A stretch of 34,125 nt of DNA, from assembly GCA_017517035.1 (NCBI GenBank), contig JAFXAN010000005.1:1-34125 (forward strand), in the 5' to 3' direction. Shown in pieces: positions 17,695-24,156 of this stretch. The stretch's first letter is position 1. Each line of letters begins with the position of its first letter. This DNA comes from Clostridia bacterium. GTDB lineage: Bacteria; Bacillota; Clostridia; Oscillospirales; CAG-272. A program made the position numbers and the translations under genes. Under the pieces are notes generated by a model, which had not been told where the DNA came from, made no database searches, and was given only the letters and a program-made list of their open reading frames with translations.

Positions 17695-19958
17695 TCTTCT
17701 GCGCCCTCGTCTGCGGCTTCTCTCTTATATCCGCAATTCTTTTCATGGCAAACAACAAGAGGCTTGCCCTTCTTTCTGAAAAGCATATTTCCGCAATCGG
17801 GGCATTTTTCACCTGTAGGCATATCCCACGAGGAGAAATCACAGTCAGGATAGTTTTCACAGCTATAGAAAACAGTGCGGTTTCTTCCGTATTTTGTCAA
17901 AACCTTACCGCCGCACTTGGGGCAAGATACATCAAGCTCCTTTGTTTTCTGCTTCGTGAATTTACATTCGGGATAACGGCTGCAAGCAAAGAAGGTTCCG
18001 AATTTTCCGGTTCTCTGAACCATATCCGCACCGCATTTTTCGCATTTGAAATCTGCAACAATAACCTTCTTCTCTTCCTCAGCCTCTTCCTTCTTTTCGG
18101 TGAGAGGCTTTGTATTTCTACACTTAGGATAACCGGGACAAGCCGCAAATTTACCGAATTTTCCGCTCTTTACAACCATCTTGCTTCCGCATTTTTCGCA
18201 TATAATATCGGTCTCCTCTGCGGGAAGCTCATAATTATCCTTCTCGATAGTCTCCTCGGCAGCCTTCAGGGATTCAGCAAAATCGTCATAGAACTCGGAA
18301 AGCACCGATTGCATCTCGATATCGCCCTTTTCGATGGCATCAAGATCGTCCTCCATATTTGCCGTAAACTTATAGTCAACGATATCGGCAAATTTCTCCT
18401 TCATCAGCTTTGTCGTAACCTCACCAAGGGGAGTTGGAACAAGTGCCTTTCCCTCTCTCACAACATAGTTTCTTGCGAGGATCGTTGTGATAATGGGGGT
18501 ATATGTGGAGGGGCGTCCGATTCCTTTTTCCTCAAGGAATTTAATAAGCGAAGCTTCGTTATATCTCGGAGGAGGCTCTGTGAAATGCTTCTGGTGGTCT
18601 ATCTTATCTGATTTGAATATCTCATTTTCCTTGATCTCGGGCAAACGAAGATTGCTAATCTCCTCATCTCCGTCCTTCTGCTTCTTCTCCTCCACACTCT
18701 CCTCGTATATAGCCATATATCCGGGGAAAGTAACAGTATATCCGCTTGTACGGAAAATATATCCGCCTGCAGTGAAATCAGCAACAACGGTATTCAGCTT
18801 TGCAGACTCCATCTGGCTCGCAACGAAGCGCTCCCAAATGAGCTTATAAAGCTTATACTGATCGCTTGTAAGGTATTTCTTTATCTTCTGCGGCTCAAGG
18901 GCAACATTTGAAGGTCTGATCGCCTCGTGTGCATCCTGCGCACCGCTCTTCGTCTTATATACTCTCGGAGTTTTCGGATAGTATTCGCCTCCGAATTTGC
19001 CGTTTATATACGCCTTTGCAGCCTCCGATGCCTCTGCAGATATACGAAGCGAGTCTGTACGCATATAGGTGATAAGACCCTGTGCGCCGCCATTTTCTGC
19101 ACCAACATTCATACCTTCATAAAGCTCCTGGGCAACTCTCATGATTCTTGCAGACTGGAATCCCAGCTTCTTTGATGCCTCCTGCTGCATGGTTGAGGTT
19201 GTGAAAGGAGGAAGGGGAGCTTTGTTTCTGACAGATTTCTTTACGGATTTTGCAAGAAATTCATTTCCCAGTGCTGCGAGAACAGCATTTGTCATCTCCT
19301 CATTCTCAAGCTTTATCTTTCCGTTTTCATCGCCTATGAAACGCGCAGTAACTACTCTGTCTCCGTTTGAAAGAGCCGCCTCGATTGTCCAATACTCGTT
19401 TGGAACAAAGGATTTTATCTCCTCCTCACGCTCAACGATGATTCGGGTTGCAACAGACTGAACTCTTCCTGCGCTGAGACCGCTCTTGATACTCTTCCAA
19501 AGGATCGGGCTGAGCTTATAGCCCACAATTCTATCAAAAATTCTTCTTGCCTGCTGTGCATTGACAAGATTCATATCCACCTGTCTCGGGTTCTTTATAG
19601 CATCCTTGATCGCACTTTTTGTGATCTCGTTAAATGTTACTCTGCGAGTTTTTTCAACGGGGATACCGAGAGCATTTGCAAGATGCCAGGAAATTGCCTC
19701 TCCCTCTCTATCAGGGTCGGTTGCGAGAAATACTTTTCCGGCATTTTTTGCTTCCTTTTTTATGCTCTTGATAAGGTCCCCCTTTCCTCTGATATTGATA
19801 TAATGCGCTTCAAAGCCGTTTTCGATATCAACACCGAGAGTGCTTTTGGGAAGGTCTCTCACATGTCCCTTTGATGCGATAACTTTATAATTTGAGCCGA
19901 GATAACCCTTGATGGTCGATGCCTTTGAGGGTGACTCCACTATTACAAGATTTGCCAT
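17691..19958 (-). CDS. topA: DNA topoisomerase I
   Basis: This 755-aa type IA enzyme relaxes negative supercoils. The TOPRIM domain has Glu9 in [16 protein letters not shown] and the DPDREGE metal site at 81-87. The nicking tyrosine is Tyr298 in [10 protein letters not shown]. The C-terminus carries four consecutive tetracysteine zinc ribbons (about 600-745), each starting CxxCG, the last with a shorter loop. Length is normal. It is 34 bases downstream of dprA, the usual dprA-topA order. Confidence 0.98.
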   Translation of the reverse strand: MANLVIVESPSKASTIKGYLGSNYKVIASKGHVRDLPKSTLGVDIENGFEAHYINIRGKGDLIKSIKKEAKNAGKVFLATDPDREGEAISWHLANALGIPVEKTRRVTFNEITKSAIKDAIKNPRQVDMNLVNAQQARRIFDRIVGYKLSPILWKSIKSGLSAGRVQSVATRIIVEREEEIKSFVPNEYWTIEAALSNGDRVVTARFIGDENGKIKLENEEMTNAVLAALGNEFLAKSVKKSVRNKAPLPPFTTSTMQQEASKKLGFQSARIMRVAQELYEGMNVGAENGGAQGLITYMRTDSLRISAEASEAAKAYINGKFGGEYYPKTPRVYKTKSGAQDAHEAIRPSNVALEPQKIKKYLTSDQYKLYKLIWERFVASQMESAKLNTVVADFTAGGYIFRTSGYTVTFPGYMAIYEESVEEKKQKDGDEEISNLRLPEIKENEIFKSDKIDHQKHFTEPPPRYNEASLIKFLEEKGIGRPSTYTPIITTILARNYVVREGKALVPTPLGEVTTKLMKEKFADIVDYKFTANMEDDLDAIEKGDIEMQSVLSEFYDDFAESLKAAEETIEKDNYELPAEETDIICEKCGSKMVVKSGKFGKFAACPGYPKCRNTKPLTEKKEEAEEEKKVIVADFKCEKCGADMVQRTGKFGTFFACSRYPECKFTKQKTKELDVSCPKCGGKVLTKYGRNRTVFYSCENYPDCDFSSWDMPTGEKCPDCGNMLFRKKGKPLVVCHEKNCGYKREAADEGAEE

Positions 19959-19992
19959 TTAATGTTTTTCCTTTCCGATTCATGTTATGCCC

Positions 19993-21306
19993 TTAAAGCT
20001 TGATGTAAAGCCCACCGGGCAATGAGCTTACAAAGCCTTTGATTTCAAGGATCGCCATAGTTCCCATAATTGATGAGCACTCGAAGCCGCTCCGTGCGAT
20101 CTCATCAACACTTACCGCCCTATCATCGGGCATGGCAAGCAATATCCCTCTCTCGATCTCATCAAGAGAAGCATACTCCTCGTCTGCGGTCATGCTCCTT
20201 GGTTTTTCATTTTTACTTTCGGATGCCAAAAGAGTTGTTGGAAGCTCTTCTTTCTCCTGCCTTTTCGGTATTTTTCTCGGAGGAAGAAGATTCTCGGGGT
20301 CCTCGATCTTTTTCTTTAGACCTTTTTTGCCAAGACCATAGCCCTCGGTACAAATATTCATGCTCCGAAGAGCTTCCTCGTTTATATCCGAATGACCTCT
20401 TGCCATACTGAGTGCCAGATAATTGAGACTTTTGCCGTAATAAAATTCATATTCACGAAGAATATCATCGGCACACGAAGCAATGATCGCACCTTCACGA
20501 AGAAGCTTATTGGGTCCTTCTGAATTTTTATCATTTACATTTCCGGGTACTGCAAAAACATCTCTTCCTTGCTCGATAGCGCAAGAAGCAGATATCATTG
20601 ACCCACTGTCGAGATCTCCTTCAATAACAAGTGTTCCGCTGCAAATACCGCTTATAATTCTGTTTCTCTGTGGAAAATGATTTGCAATTGCTGCCGTTGT
20701 CGGAGGATATTCCGAAATAACGCAACCTTTTTCAATGATCCTTTCATATAGCTTTGAGTGTTCCGGCGGATAAACCACATCAACTCCCGTGCCAAGCACC
20801 GCAACTGTTTTACCGCCTGCACTGATAGCACCGCAAGCTGCAACCGCATCATTACCCAGTGCCATGCCGCTTACGATAATTGCCTCTGCACTTGCAAGCT
20901 CATATGCTATTTTATACGCCATTTTCTTTCCGTATTCGCTCATCTTTCTCGTTCCGACAATTCCAAGTGCCAATCTACCATTGAAACGAGGAAATGTACC
21001 TCTGAAATAGAGTACCGCCGGCGGATTTGAAATAAGCTTCAGCTTACCGGGATAAAATTCATGTTCATAGGATATTATTCCGATTTTATGCGATGCACAA
21101 TAATCGTTGATTGCATAAGCCTCGGTCATATCCTTATTGCAAAGAGCATTTATAAGTCTCTTGCTAAGCTCAAGTCTCTCCAGCTCCTCCTCCTCGGCTC
21201 TGAATATATCATATGCGGAAGAATATCTGTCAAGCAGATAATGGAGCTGTCCGCTTCCGGGAGTCAGACAAAGTGAAAGCCATATCCAATATATAGTGTC
21301 AGACAT
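19993..21306 (-). CDS. dprA: DNA processing protein DprA/Smf
   Basis: This 437-aa protein has the DprA Rossmann fold that protects incoming single-stranded DNA and loads RecA. Conserved parts seen are GKTVAVLGTGVDVVYPPEH, the HFPQRNRIISG motif, SGSMISASCAIEQGRDVFAVPG and GAIIASCADDIL. A winged-helix (DML1-like) domain fills the last ~65 residues, after a low-complexity linker. Oddities: the loop usually read as GLA(K/R)GID is GMALGND, the following AAH is AAC, and the arginine of GLCRG is serine. Competence itself cannot be inferred. It is 10 bases behind the methyltransferase gene. Confidence 0.95.
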   Translation of the reverse strand: MSDTIYWIWLSLCLTPGSGQLHYLLDRYSSAYDIFRAEEEELERLELSKRLINALCNKDMTEAYAINDYCASHKIGIISYEHEFYPGKLKLISNPPAVLYFRGTFPRFNGRLALGIVGTRKMSEYGKKMAYKIAYELASAEAIIVSGMALGNDAVAACGAISAGGKTVAVLGTGVDVVYPPEHSKLYERIIEKGCVISEYPPTTAAIANHFPQRNRIISGICSGTLVIEGDLDSGSMISASCAIEQGRDVFAVPGNVNDKNSEGPNKLLREGAIIASCADDILREYEFYYGKSLNYLALSMARGHSDINEEALRSMNICTEGYGLGKKGLKKKIEDPENLLPPRKIPKRQEKEELPTTLLASESKNEKPRSMTADEEYASLDEIERGILLAMPDDRAVSVDEIARSGFECSSIMGTMAILEIKGFVSSLPGGLYIKL

Positions 21307-21315
21307 TTTCCCTCC

Positions 21316-22161
21316 TCAGATCTTCGACATTTCCCACATACAGACAGAGGCTGCAATTGCTGCATTTAGTGATTCTGTCCCTTCCGTCATGGGTATAAAA
21401 ACTGTTTTATCGGAGGCTGCAACTGCTTCACTTGAAAGTCCGTGTCCCTCATTCCCTATGAGAAATACATCATTTTTGTTAAGCTCAATTTCACCGAGCC
21501 TAAAGGCACTTTCATCAAGTGCGGCAGCAAGAACCCTTCTGCCTCCATTTTTCAGGGCCAAAACTGCACTCACCGAATTTTCGACAATATCAACATTAAG
21601 CTTGAAGATCGCCCCCATTGCGGCTCTGACTGTTTTGGGATTATATATATCGGCGCAATCGGCTGTCATTATAACGCTTGAAAAGCCGAATGCCGCTGCG
21701 CTTCTCAGCATAGTTCCGAGATTTCCCGGATCTCTTACCGATTCCAGCATAAGCGTTTTTCCGTCGGGGGAAAGAACGCTGTCTTTTTCTATTTTACATA
21801 TTTTACGGATTTTGTCAATATATTTTGCGATAGTAATTACGCCCTCGGGAGATTTTTCGCTCGACAATTTTTCAAATGCACTCACGCCGAGGCGCACAAG
21901 CACTCCGGAAAGGCAAATATCTCTTTCTCCGATATGTTTTTCGATAGAATCCATTATTCGCTCATAAGCATCATCACGCACAAGAATATATTCTATCTCC
22001 GCACCGAAATCTATTGCTTCAAGAAGAAGCTTTATTCCGTCAAGGCGGAATGATCCTTCTTCCTCTCTGTGCTTTTTTTCATTCAGCTTACCGAGTTTCA
22101 CGACAAGCGGATTTGTCCTTGCGCTTATAATATCGGGTGCATTTTTAATTCTTAAAGGCAT
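21316..22161 (-). CDS. TrmH/SpoU-family RNA 2'-O-methyltransferase
   Basis: This 281-aa SPOUT methyltransferase has an N-terminal substrate-binding domain (to about 110). Its knotted catalytic domain carries all three motifs: LESVRDPGNLGTMLRSAAAFG, FLIGNEGHGLS and IPMTEGTESLNAAIAASV. It probably 2'-O-methylates a ribose in rRNA; the exact target nucleotide is unknown. I chose ATG at 22161, with AAGGAG 8 bases upstream; the longer frame to 22242 runs through a hairpin and has no site. It is the first gene of the long minus-strand run. I found no promoter for it, only terminator-like hairpins between rplT and this gene. Confidence 0.93.
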   Translation of the reverse strand: MPLRIKNAPDIISARTNPLVVKLGKLNEKKHREEEGSFRLDGIKLLLEAIDFGAEIEYILVRDDAYERIMDSIEKHIGERDICLSGVLVRLGVSAFEKLSSEKSPEGVITIAKYIDKIRKICKIEKDSVLSPDGKTLMLESVRDPGNLGTMLRSAAAFGFSSVIMTADCADIYNPKTVRAAMGAIFKLNVDIVENSVSAVLALKNGGRRVLAAALDESAFRLGEIELNKNDVFLIGNEGHGLSSEAVAASDKTVFIPMTEGTESLNAAIAASVCMWEMSKI

Positions 22162-22188
22162 ATTTTTTCTCCTTTTCCGGGGGCAAAT

Positions 22189-22236
22189 AAAAAGCAAATC
22201 CTGCGGAGGCACTCCTGTGTCGCCGCAGTTATTTGC
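22189..22236 (-). terminator. Second terminator-like hairpin between rplT and the methyltransferase gene
   Basis: Stems 22194-22199/22231-22236 (6 bp) and 22201-22206/22223-22228 (6 bp) are stacked, with further pairing inside the loop, and TTTTT follows on the minus strand (22193-22189). It ends about 28 bases before the methyltransferase start, so it could also act as a leader attenuator for that gene. Confidence 0.65.
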
Positions 22237-22251
22237 ACACATATTTATGAC

Positions 22252-22277
22252 AAAAACCCGGTGTTTACCGGGTTTTT
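22252..22277 (-). terminator. Intrinsic terminator of infC-rpmI-rplT
   Basis: A perfect 11-bp stem (22252-22262 with 22267-22277) with a 4-base loop begins 7 bases past the rplT stop; the 3' arm ends in TTTTT on the minus strand. The stem is A/T-flanked on both sides, so it could work in both directions. Confidence 0.92.
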
Positions 22278-22283
22278 AGTTCA

Positions 22284-22637
22284 TTAAAGCGCAGCTTTAG
22301 CTTTTTCTGCAAGTGCTGCAAATGCTTCCTTATCGGAGATTGCGATCTCGGAGAGCATCTTGCGGTTAAGGTCGATGCCTGCCTTCTTAAGACCGTGCAT
22401 AAATGTGGAATAGTTCATTCCGCAAACCTTTGCCTGAGCAGAGATACGAGCGATCCAGAGTCTTCTGAAATCTCTCTTCTTCATCTTACGGCCTGCAAAT
22501 GCATAGTTGCCGCTCTTCATTACCTGCTGCTTAGCCATCTTGAAGTGTGTACTCTTTGCACCCCAATAGCCCTTTGCAGCCTTCAAAATTTTATTTCTTC
22601 TCTTGCGCGTCATCATAGCGCCCTTAATTCTTGCCAT
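22284..22637 (-). CDS. rplT: 50S ribosomal protein L20
   Basis: This 117-aa protein starts [19 protein letters not shown] and contains the family's GYWGAKST and [14 protein letters not shown] stretches. L20 is needed early in 50S assembly, and in several bacteria it represses its own operon by binding an mRNA structure. An AGGAGG site precedes it. It is last in infC-rpmI-rplT, followed by a strong terminator. Confidence 0.99.
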   Translation of the reverse strand: MARIKGAMMTRKRRNKILKAAKGYWGAKSTHFKMAKQQVMKSGNYAFAGRKMKKRDFRRLWIARISAQAKVCGMNYSTFMHGLKKAGIDLNRKMLSEIAISDKEAFAALAEKAKAAL

Positions 22638-22671
22638 TTTCTAATTCCTCCTAAATCTTTAATACCGCTGA

Positions 22672-22866
22672 TTATTTCTGAATAAGTGTTCTGTAGTTTG
22701 CTGTCATTGCATGACTGAGAATTCCGCTTCCACGGAGGAATCTCTTTCTCTTTGCGGTCTTGTGACCCAGGTTATGGCGATGAGAGCCATGGTAATGCTT
22801 TACCTTTCCGCCGCCTGTTACGGAAAATCTTTTAGCCGAAGCCTTATGTGTCTTAATCTTTCCCAT
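22672..22866 (-). CDS. rpmI: 50S ribosomal protein L35
   Basis: This 64-aa basic protein reads MGKIKTHKASAKRFSVTGGG at its start and has the HNLGHKTAKRKRFLR stretch typical of L35. It lies between infC and rplT in the conserved operon. A folded region occupies the 102-base gap upstream. Confidence 0.98.
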   Translation of the reverse strand: MGKIKTHKASAKRFSVTGGGKVKHYHGSHRHNLGHKTAKRKRFLRGSGILSHAMTANYRTLIQK

Positions 22867-22904
22867 TTTCTTTTCTCCTTTTGATTATTGTAAATTTAAA
22901 TCAT

Positions 22905-22959
22905 ACAGTTGCGGTCAGGGCATGGGACTGCCGAGCCGCTTTGCCTGTAAATGAACTGT
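22905..22959 (-). promoter_or_regulatory. Folded RNA element between infC and rpmI
   Basis: Three nested stems are visible: 22905-22910 with 22954-22959 (6 bp), 22911-22914 with 22936-22939 (4 bp) and 22919-22922 with 22929-22932 (4 bp). It starts 10 bases past the infC stop and has no T run, so it is not a terminator. Its place in this operon fits an L20-type control or mRNA processing site, but this is inference. Confidence 0.45.
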
Positions 22960-22968
22960 TTTATCGGC

Positions 22969-23490
22969 TTATTTCGCCGTTTTTGCAGGGACGATTATCA
23001 TACTCATGAAACGTCCTTCTGTTGAGGGCTTCTTATCTACCGTGCCTGCCTCTGCAACGCTTTCGGCAAATCTTTCGAGGATCTCCTTACCGATCTCCAT
23101 ATGGCTCATTTCGCGTCCTCTGAACTTCACAACGCAACGAACCTTATTACCGGCACCGAGAAAACGCAGCGCATGGTTTACCTTTGTTTCAAAATCATGC
23201 TTGTCAATGCGGCAGGAGAGCTGGACTTCCTTAAGCTCAACGGTCTGCTGCTTCTTACGGTTTTCCTTTTCTCTCTTTTCCTTATCGAAGCGGTATTTTC
23301 CGTAATCCATAATGCGGCAAACGGGAGGCTCTGCCTGGCTCGCCATCATTACAAGATCAAGTCCCTGATCATACGCCATTTTGAGAGCATTGTCGCTTGA
23401 CATAATGCCGAGCTGCTCGCCTTCGGGACCTACTACTCGAATCTCCTTCGCCTTGATTTCCTCATTGATTGGCGTTTCTTTTGTGCTGAT
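22969..23490 (-). CDS. infC: Translation initiation factor IF-3
   Basis: This 173-aa factor binds the 30S subunit and checks start-codon pairing. Family stretches are PINEEIKAKEIRVVGPEGEQLGI (read in two parts), PPVCRIMDYGKYRFDKEK and VVKFRGREMSH. No ATG, GTG or TTG lies at the expected N-terminus. The likely start is ATC at 23490, 9 bases past GGAGG at 23504-23500, giving STKETPINEE after the initiator residue; ATT at 23496 is too close to the site (3 bases). The ATG/GTG starts further upstream give a non-homologous hydrophobic extension. A rare start codon for infC is known from E. coli (AUU), where IF-3 represses its own translation. Confidence 0.95.
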   Translation of the reverse strand: MSTKETPINEEIKAKEIRVVGPEGEQLGIMSSDNALKMAYDQGLDLVMMASQAEPPVCRIMDYGKYRFDKEKREKENRKKQQTVELKEVQLSCRIDKHDFETKVNHALRFLGAGNKVRCVVKFRGREMSHMEIGKEILERFAESVAEAGTVDKKPSTEGRFMSMIIVPAKTAK

Positions 23491-23504
23491 AAAAATGCAC
23501 CTCC

Positions 23505-23642
23505 GAAAAATAAATTTAAAATGAAAAAATGCGAGGAAGCCCCCGCACGCAAAATCTCCCCAAATACAGAACTTGAGTGAGAAAGATATCAACGCCTGCT
23601 CGCTGTGCGGCAGGGTGAGAGCGGGTTGCTCTGCTTTATTTC
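23505..23642 (-). promoter_or_regulatory. infC operon leader with attenuator
   Basis: The 5' leader runs from the predicted start near 23642 to the infC ribosome binding site. It holds a small hairpin (AGAGC/GCTCT), a second stem (23610-23614 with 23595-23599) and an intrinsic terminator at 23524-23547. GTGCGG at 23605-23610 on the plus strand (CCGCAC in the RNA) is complementary to RNA GUGCGG at 23548-23543, which is part of the terminator's 5' arm, so an antiterminator pairing is possible. The setting matches the L20-type leader known upstream of infC in Firmicutes; family membership was not tested. Confidence 0.65.
23524..23547 (-). terminator. Intrinsic terminator (attenuator) in the infC leader
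   Basis: Reading the minus strand, a 7-bp stem (23547-23541 with 23536-23530, one G-U pair) with a GCTT loop is followed at once by TTTTTT (23529-23524). It lies between the promoter and the infC ribosome binding site, so it would stop transcription before the operon unless disrupted. Confidence 0.75.
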
Positions 23643-23648
23643 CGTAGT

Positions 23649-23677
23649 ATTATAACATACTCCGCACCGCTTGTCAA
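23649..23677 (-). promoter_or_regulatory. SigA-type promoter of infC-rpmI-rplT
   Basis: On the minus strand a perfect TTGACA (23677-23672) is separated by 17 bases from a perfect TATAAT (23654-23649). The predicted start near 23642 gives a leader of about 150 bases. Confidence 0.95.
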
Positions 23678-23901
23678 GAGTTTTTTTGAATTTTTTTAAA
23701 AATCTTGGTACAGTATGCTGAGGTGAAGTATCCAAACATAAAATTTCAACAAATTTTTTTGCCGCAATTCCTTATCGGGAAAATGTACAAAAGGCAAAAC
23801 TCGACCAAAATCAAGGCTTCAGAGCATTTTTTGCCACAAAAAAGCTCAAAAAAACGATTTTTTCATGAAAATCGACAGCAAAAAATCGTCAATTTTGTCA
23901 A
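23678..23901. other. AT-rich divergent intergenic stretch
   Basis: No gene is supported here. A hairpin of 7 bp (23855-23861 with 23868-23874) is visible. GTCAATTT occurs twice in direct repeat (23888-23895 and 23897-23904, period 9), touching the -35 box of the next promoter. This resembles an operator, but does not match the CtsR (period 10) or CIRCE consensus. Confidence 0.4.
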
Positions 23902-23930
23902 TTTACAAATCGAAAAAAATGAGCTATAAT
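23902..23930 (+). promoter_or_regulatory. SigA-type promoter of the predicted small RNA
   Basis: TTTACA at 23902-23907, a 17-base spacer, and a perfect TATAAT at 23925-23930. The predicted start near 23937 lies 4 bases before the 5' arm of the folded RNA. A GTCAATTT direct repeat overlaps the -35 box. Confidence 0.8.
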
Positions 23931-23936
23931 ATCCTC

Positions 23937-24019
23937 ACTTGCACGGCGACACCCGATGCGAGCGGAATATCAATCTCATGATATCAACGCGCTCGATCGG
24001 TCTCGGTCCGTGCTTTTTT
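23937..24019 (+). ncRNA. Predicted structured small RNA, or lon upstream leader
   Basis: About 83 nt with its own promoter and a T6 end. Nested pairing forms one long hairpin: 23941-23946 with 24008-24013 (6 bp), 23947-23949 with 24003-24005 (3 bp), 23953-23957 with 23996-24000 (5 bp), 23959-23964 with 23990-23995 (6 bp) and 23967-23972 with 23979-23984 (6 bp), closing on a 6-base loop. The closing stem is followed directly by TTTTTT, so the fold also works as the terminator. It lacks the GGAA tetraloop and asymmetric loop of SRP RNA and has no tRNA T-loop, so I cannot name it. A second promoter downstream can drive lon on its own, which favours an independent RNA. Confidence 0.55.
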
Positions 24020-24081
24020 CCTGCCATTTTATATATAATTGTAAACAAATTTCAAAAAGTGTAGATTTTTTCCCTGTCATG

Positions 24082-24090
24082 TGGTATAAT
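24082..24090 (+). promoter_or_regulatory. Extended -10 promoter of lon
   Basis: TGG followed by a perfect TATAAT at 24085-24090 makes an extended -10 element. The -35 region 17 bases upstream (TAGATT at 24062-24067) is poor. The predicted start near 24097 leaves a leader of about 60 bases containing a small hairpin (24128-24132 with 24138-24142). Confidence 0.6.
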
Positions 24091-24156
24091 TTAAAAATAA
24101 TTATATATAATCTATTTTCAGAAAGGATCCCAAAAAGGGATTGTCCAAAAGAACAA

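Noticed and set aside
17745..18611. 288-codon plus-strand open frame inside topA
   Set aside because: It is antisense to the conserved zinc-ribbon and core region of TopA, with no ribosome binding site or homology.
22162..22242. N-terminal extension of the TrmH-type methyltransferase
   Set aside because: It is encoded by the hairpin region behind rplT; ATG 22161 has an ideal ribosome binding site.
23491..23592. Hydrophobic N-terminal extension of IF-3
   Set aside because: It is non-homologous, lies across the leader terminator and the GGAGG site, and IF-3 has no such segment.
23888..23904. CtsR or CIRCE heat-shock operator before lon
   Set aside because: The repeat has period 9 and the wrong bases for CtsR; no TTAGCACTC/GAGTGCTAA pair exists.
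23941..24019. SRP (4.5S) RNA or tRNA identity for the structured RNA
   Set aside because: It lacks the GGAA tetraloop and AGCAG-type asymmetric loop of SRP RNA and any T-loop or anticodon arm.
23956..24156. N-terminal extension of Lon (frame open from 23956)
   Set aside because: The stretch covers the small RNA terminator and the lon promoter, and Lon homology starts at ATG 24157.
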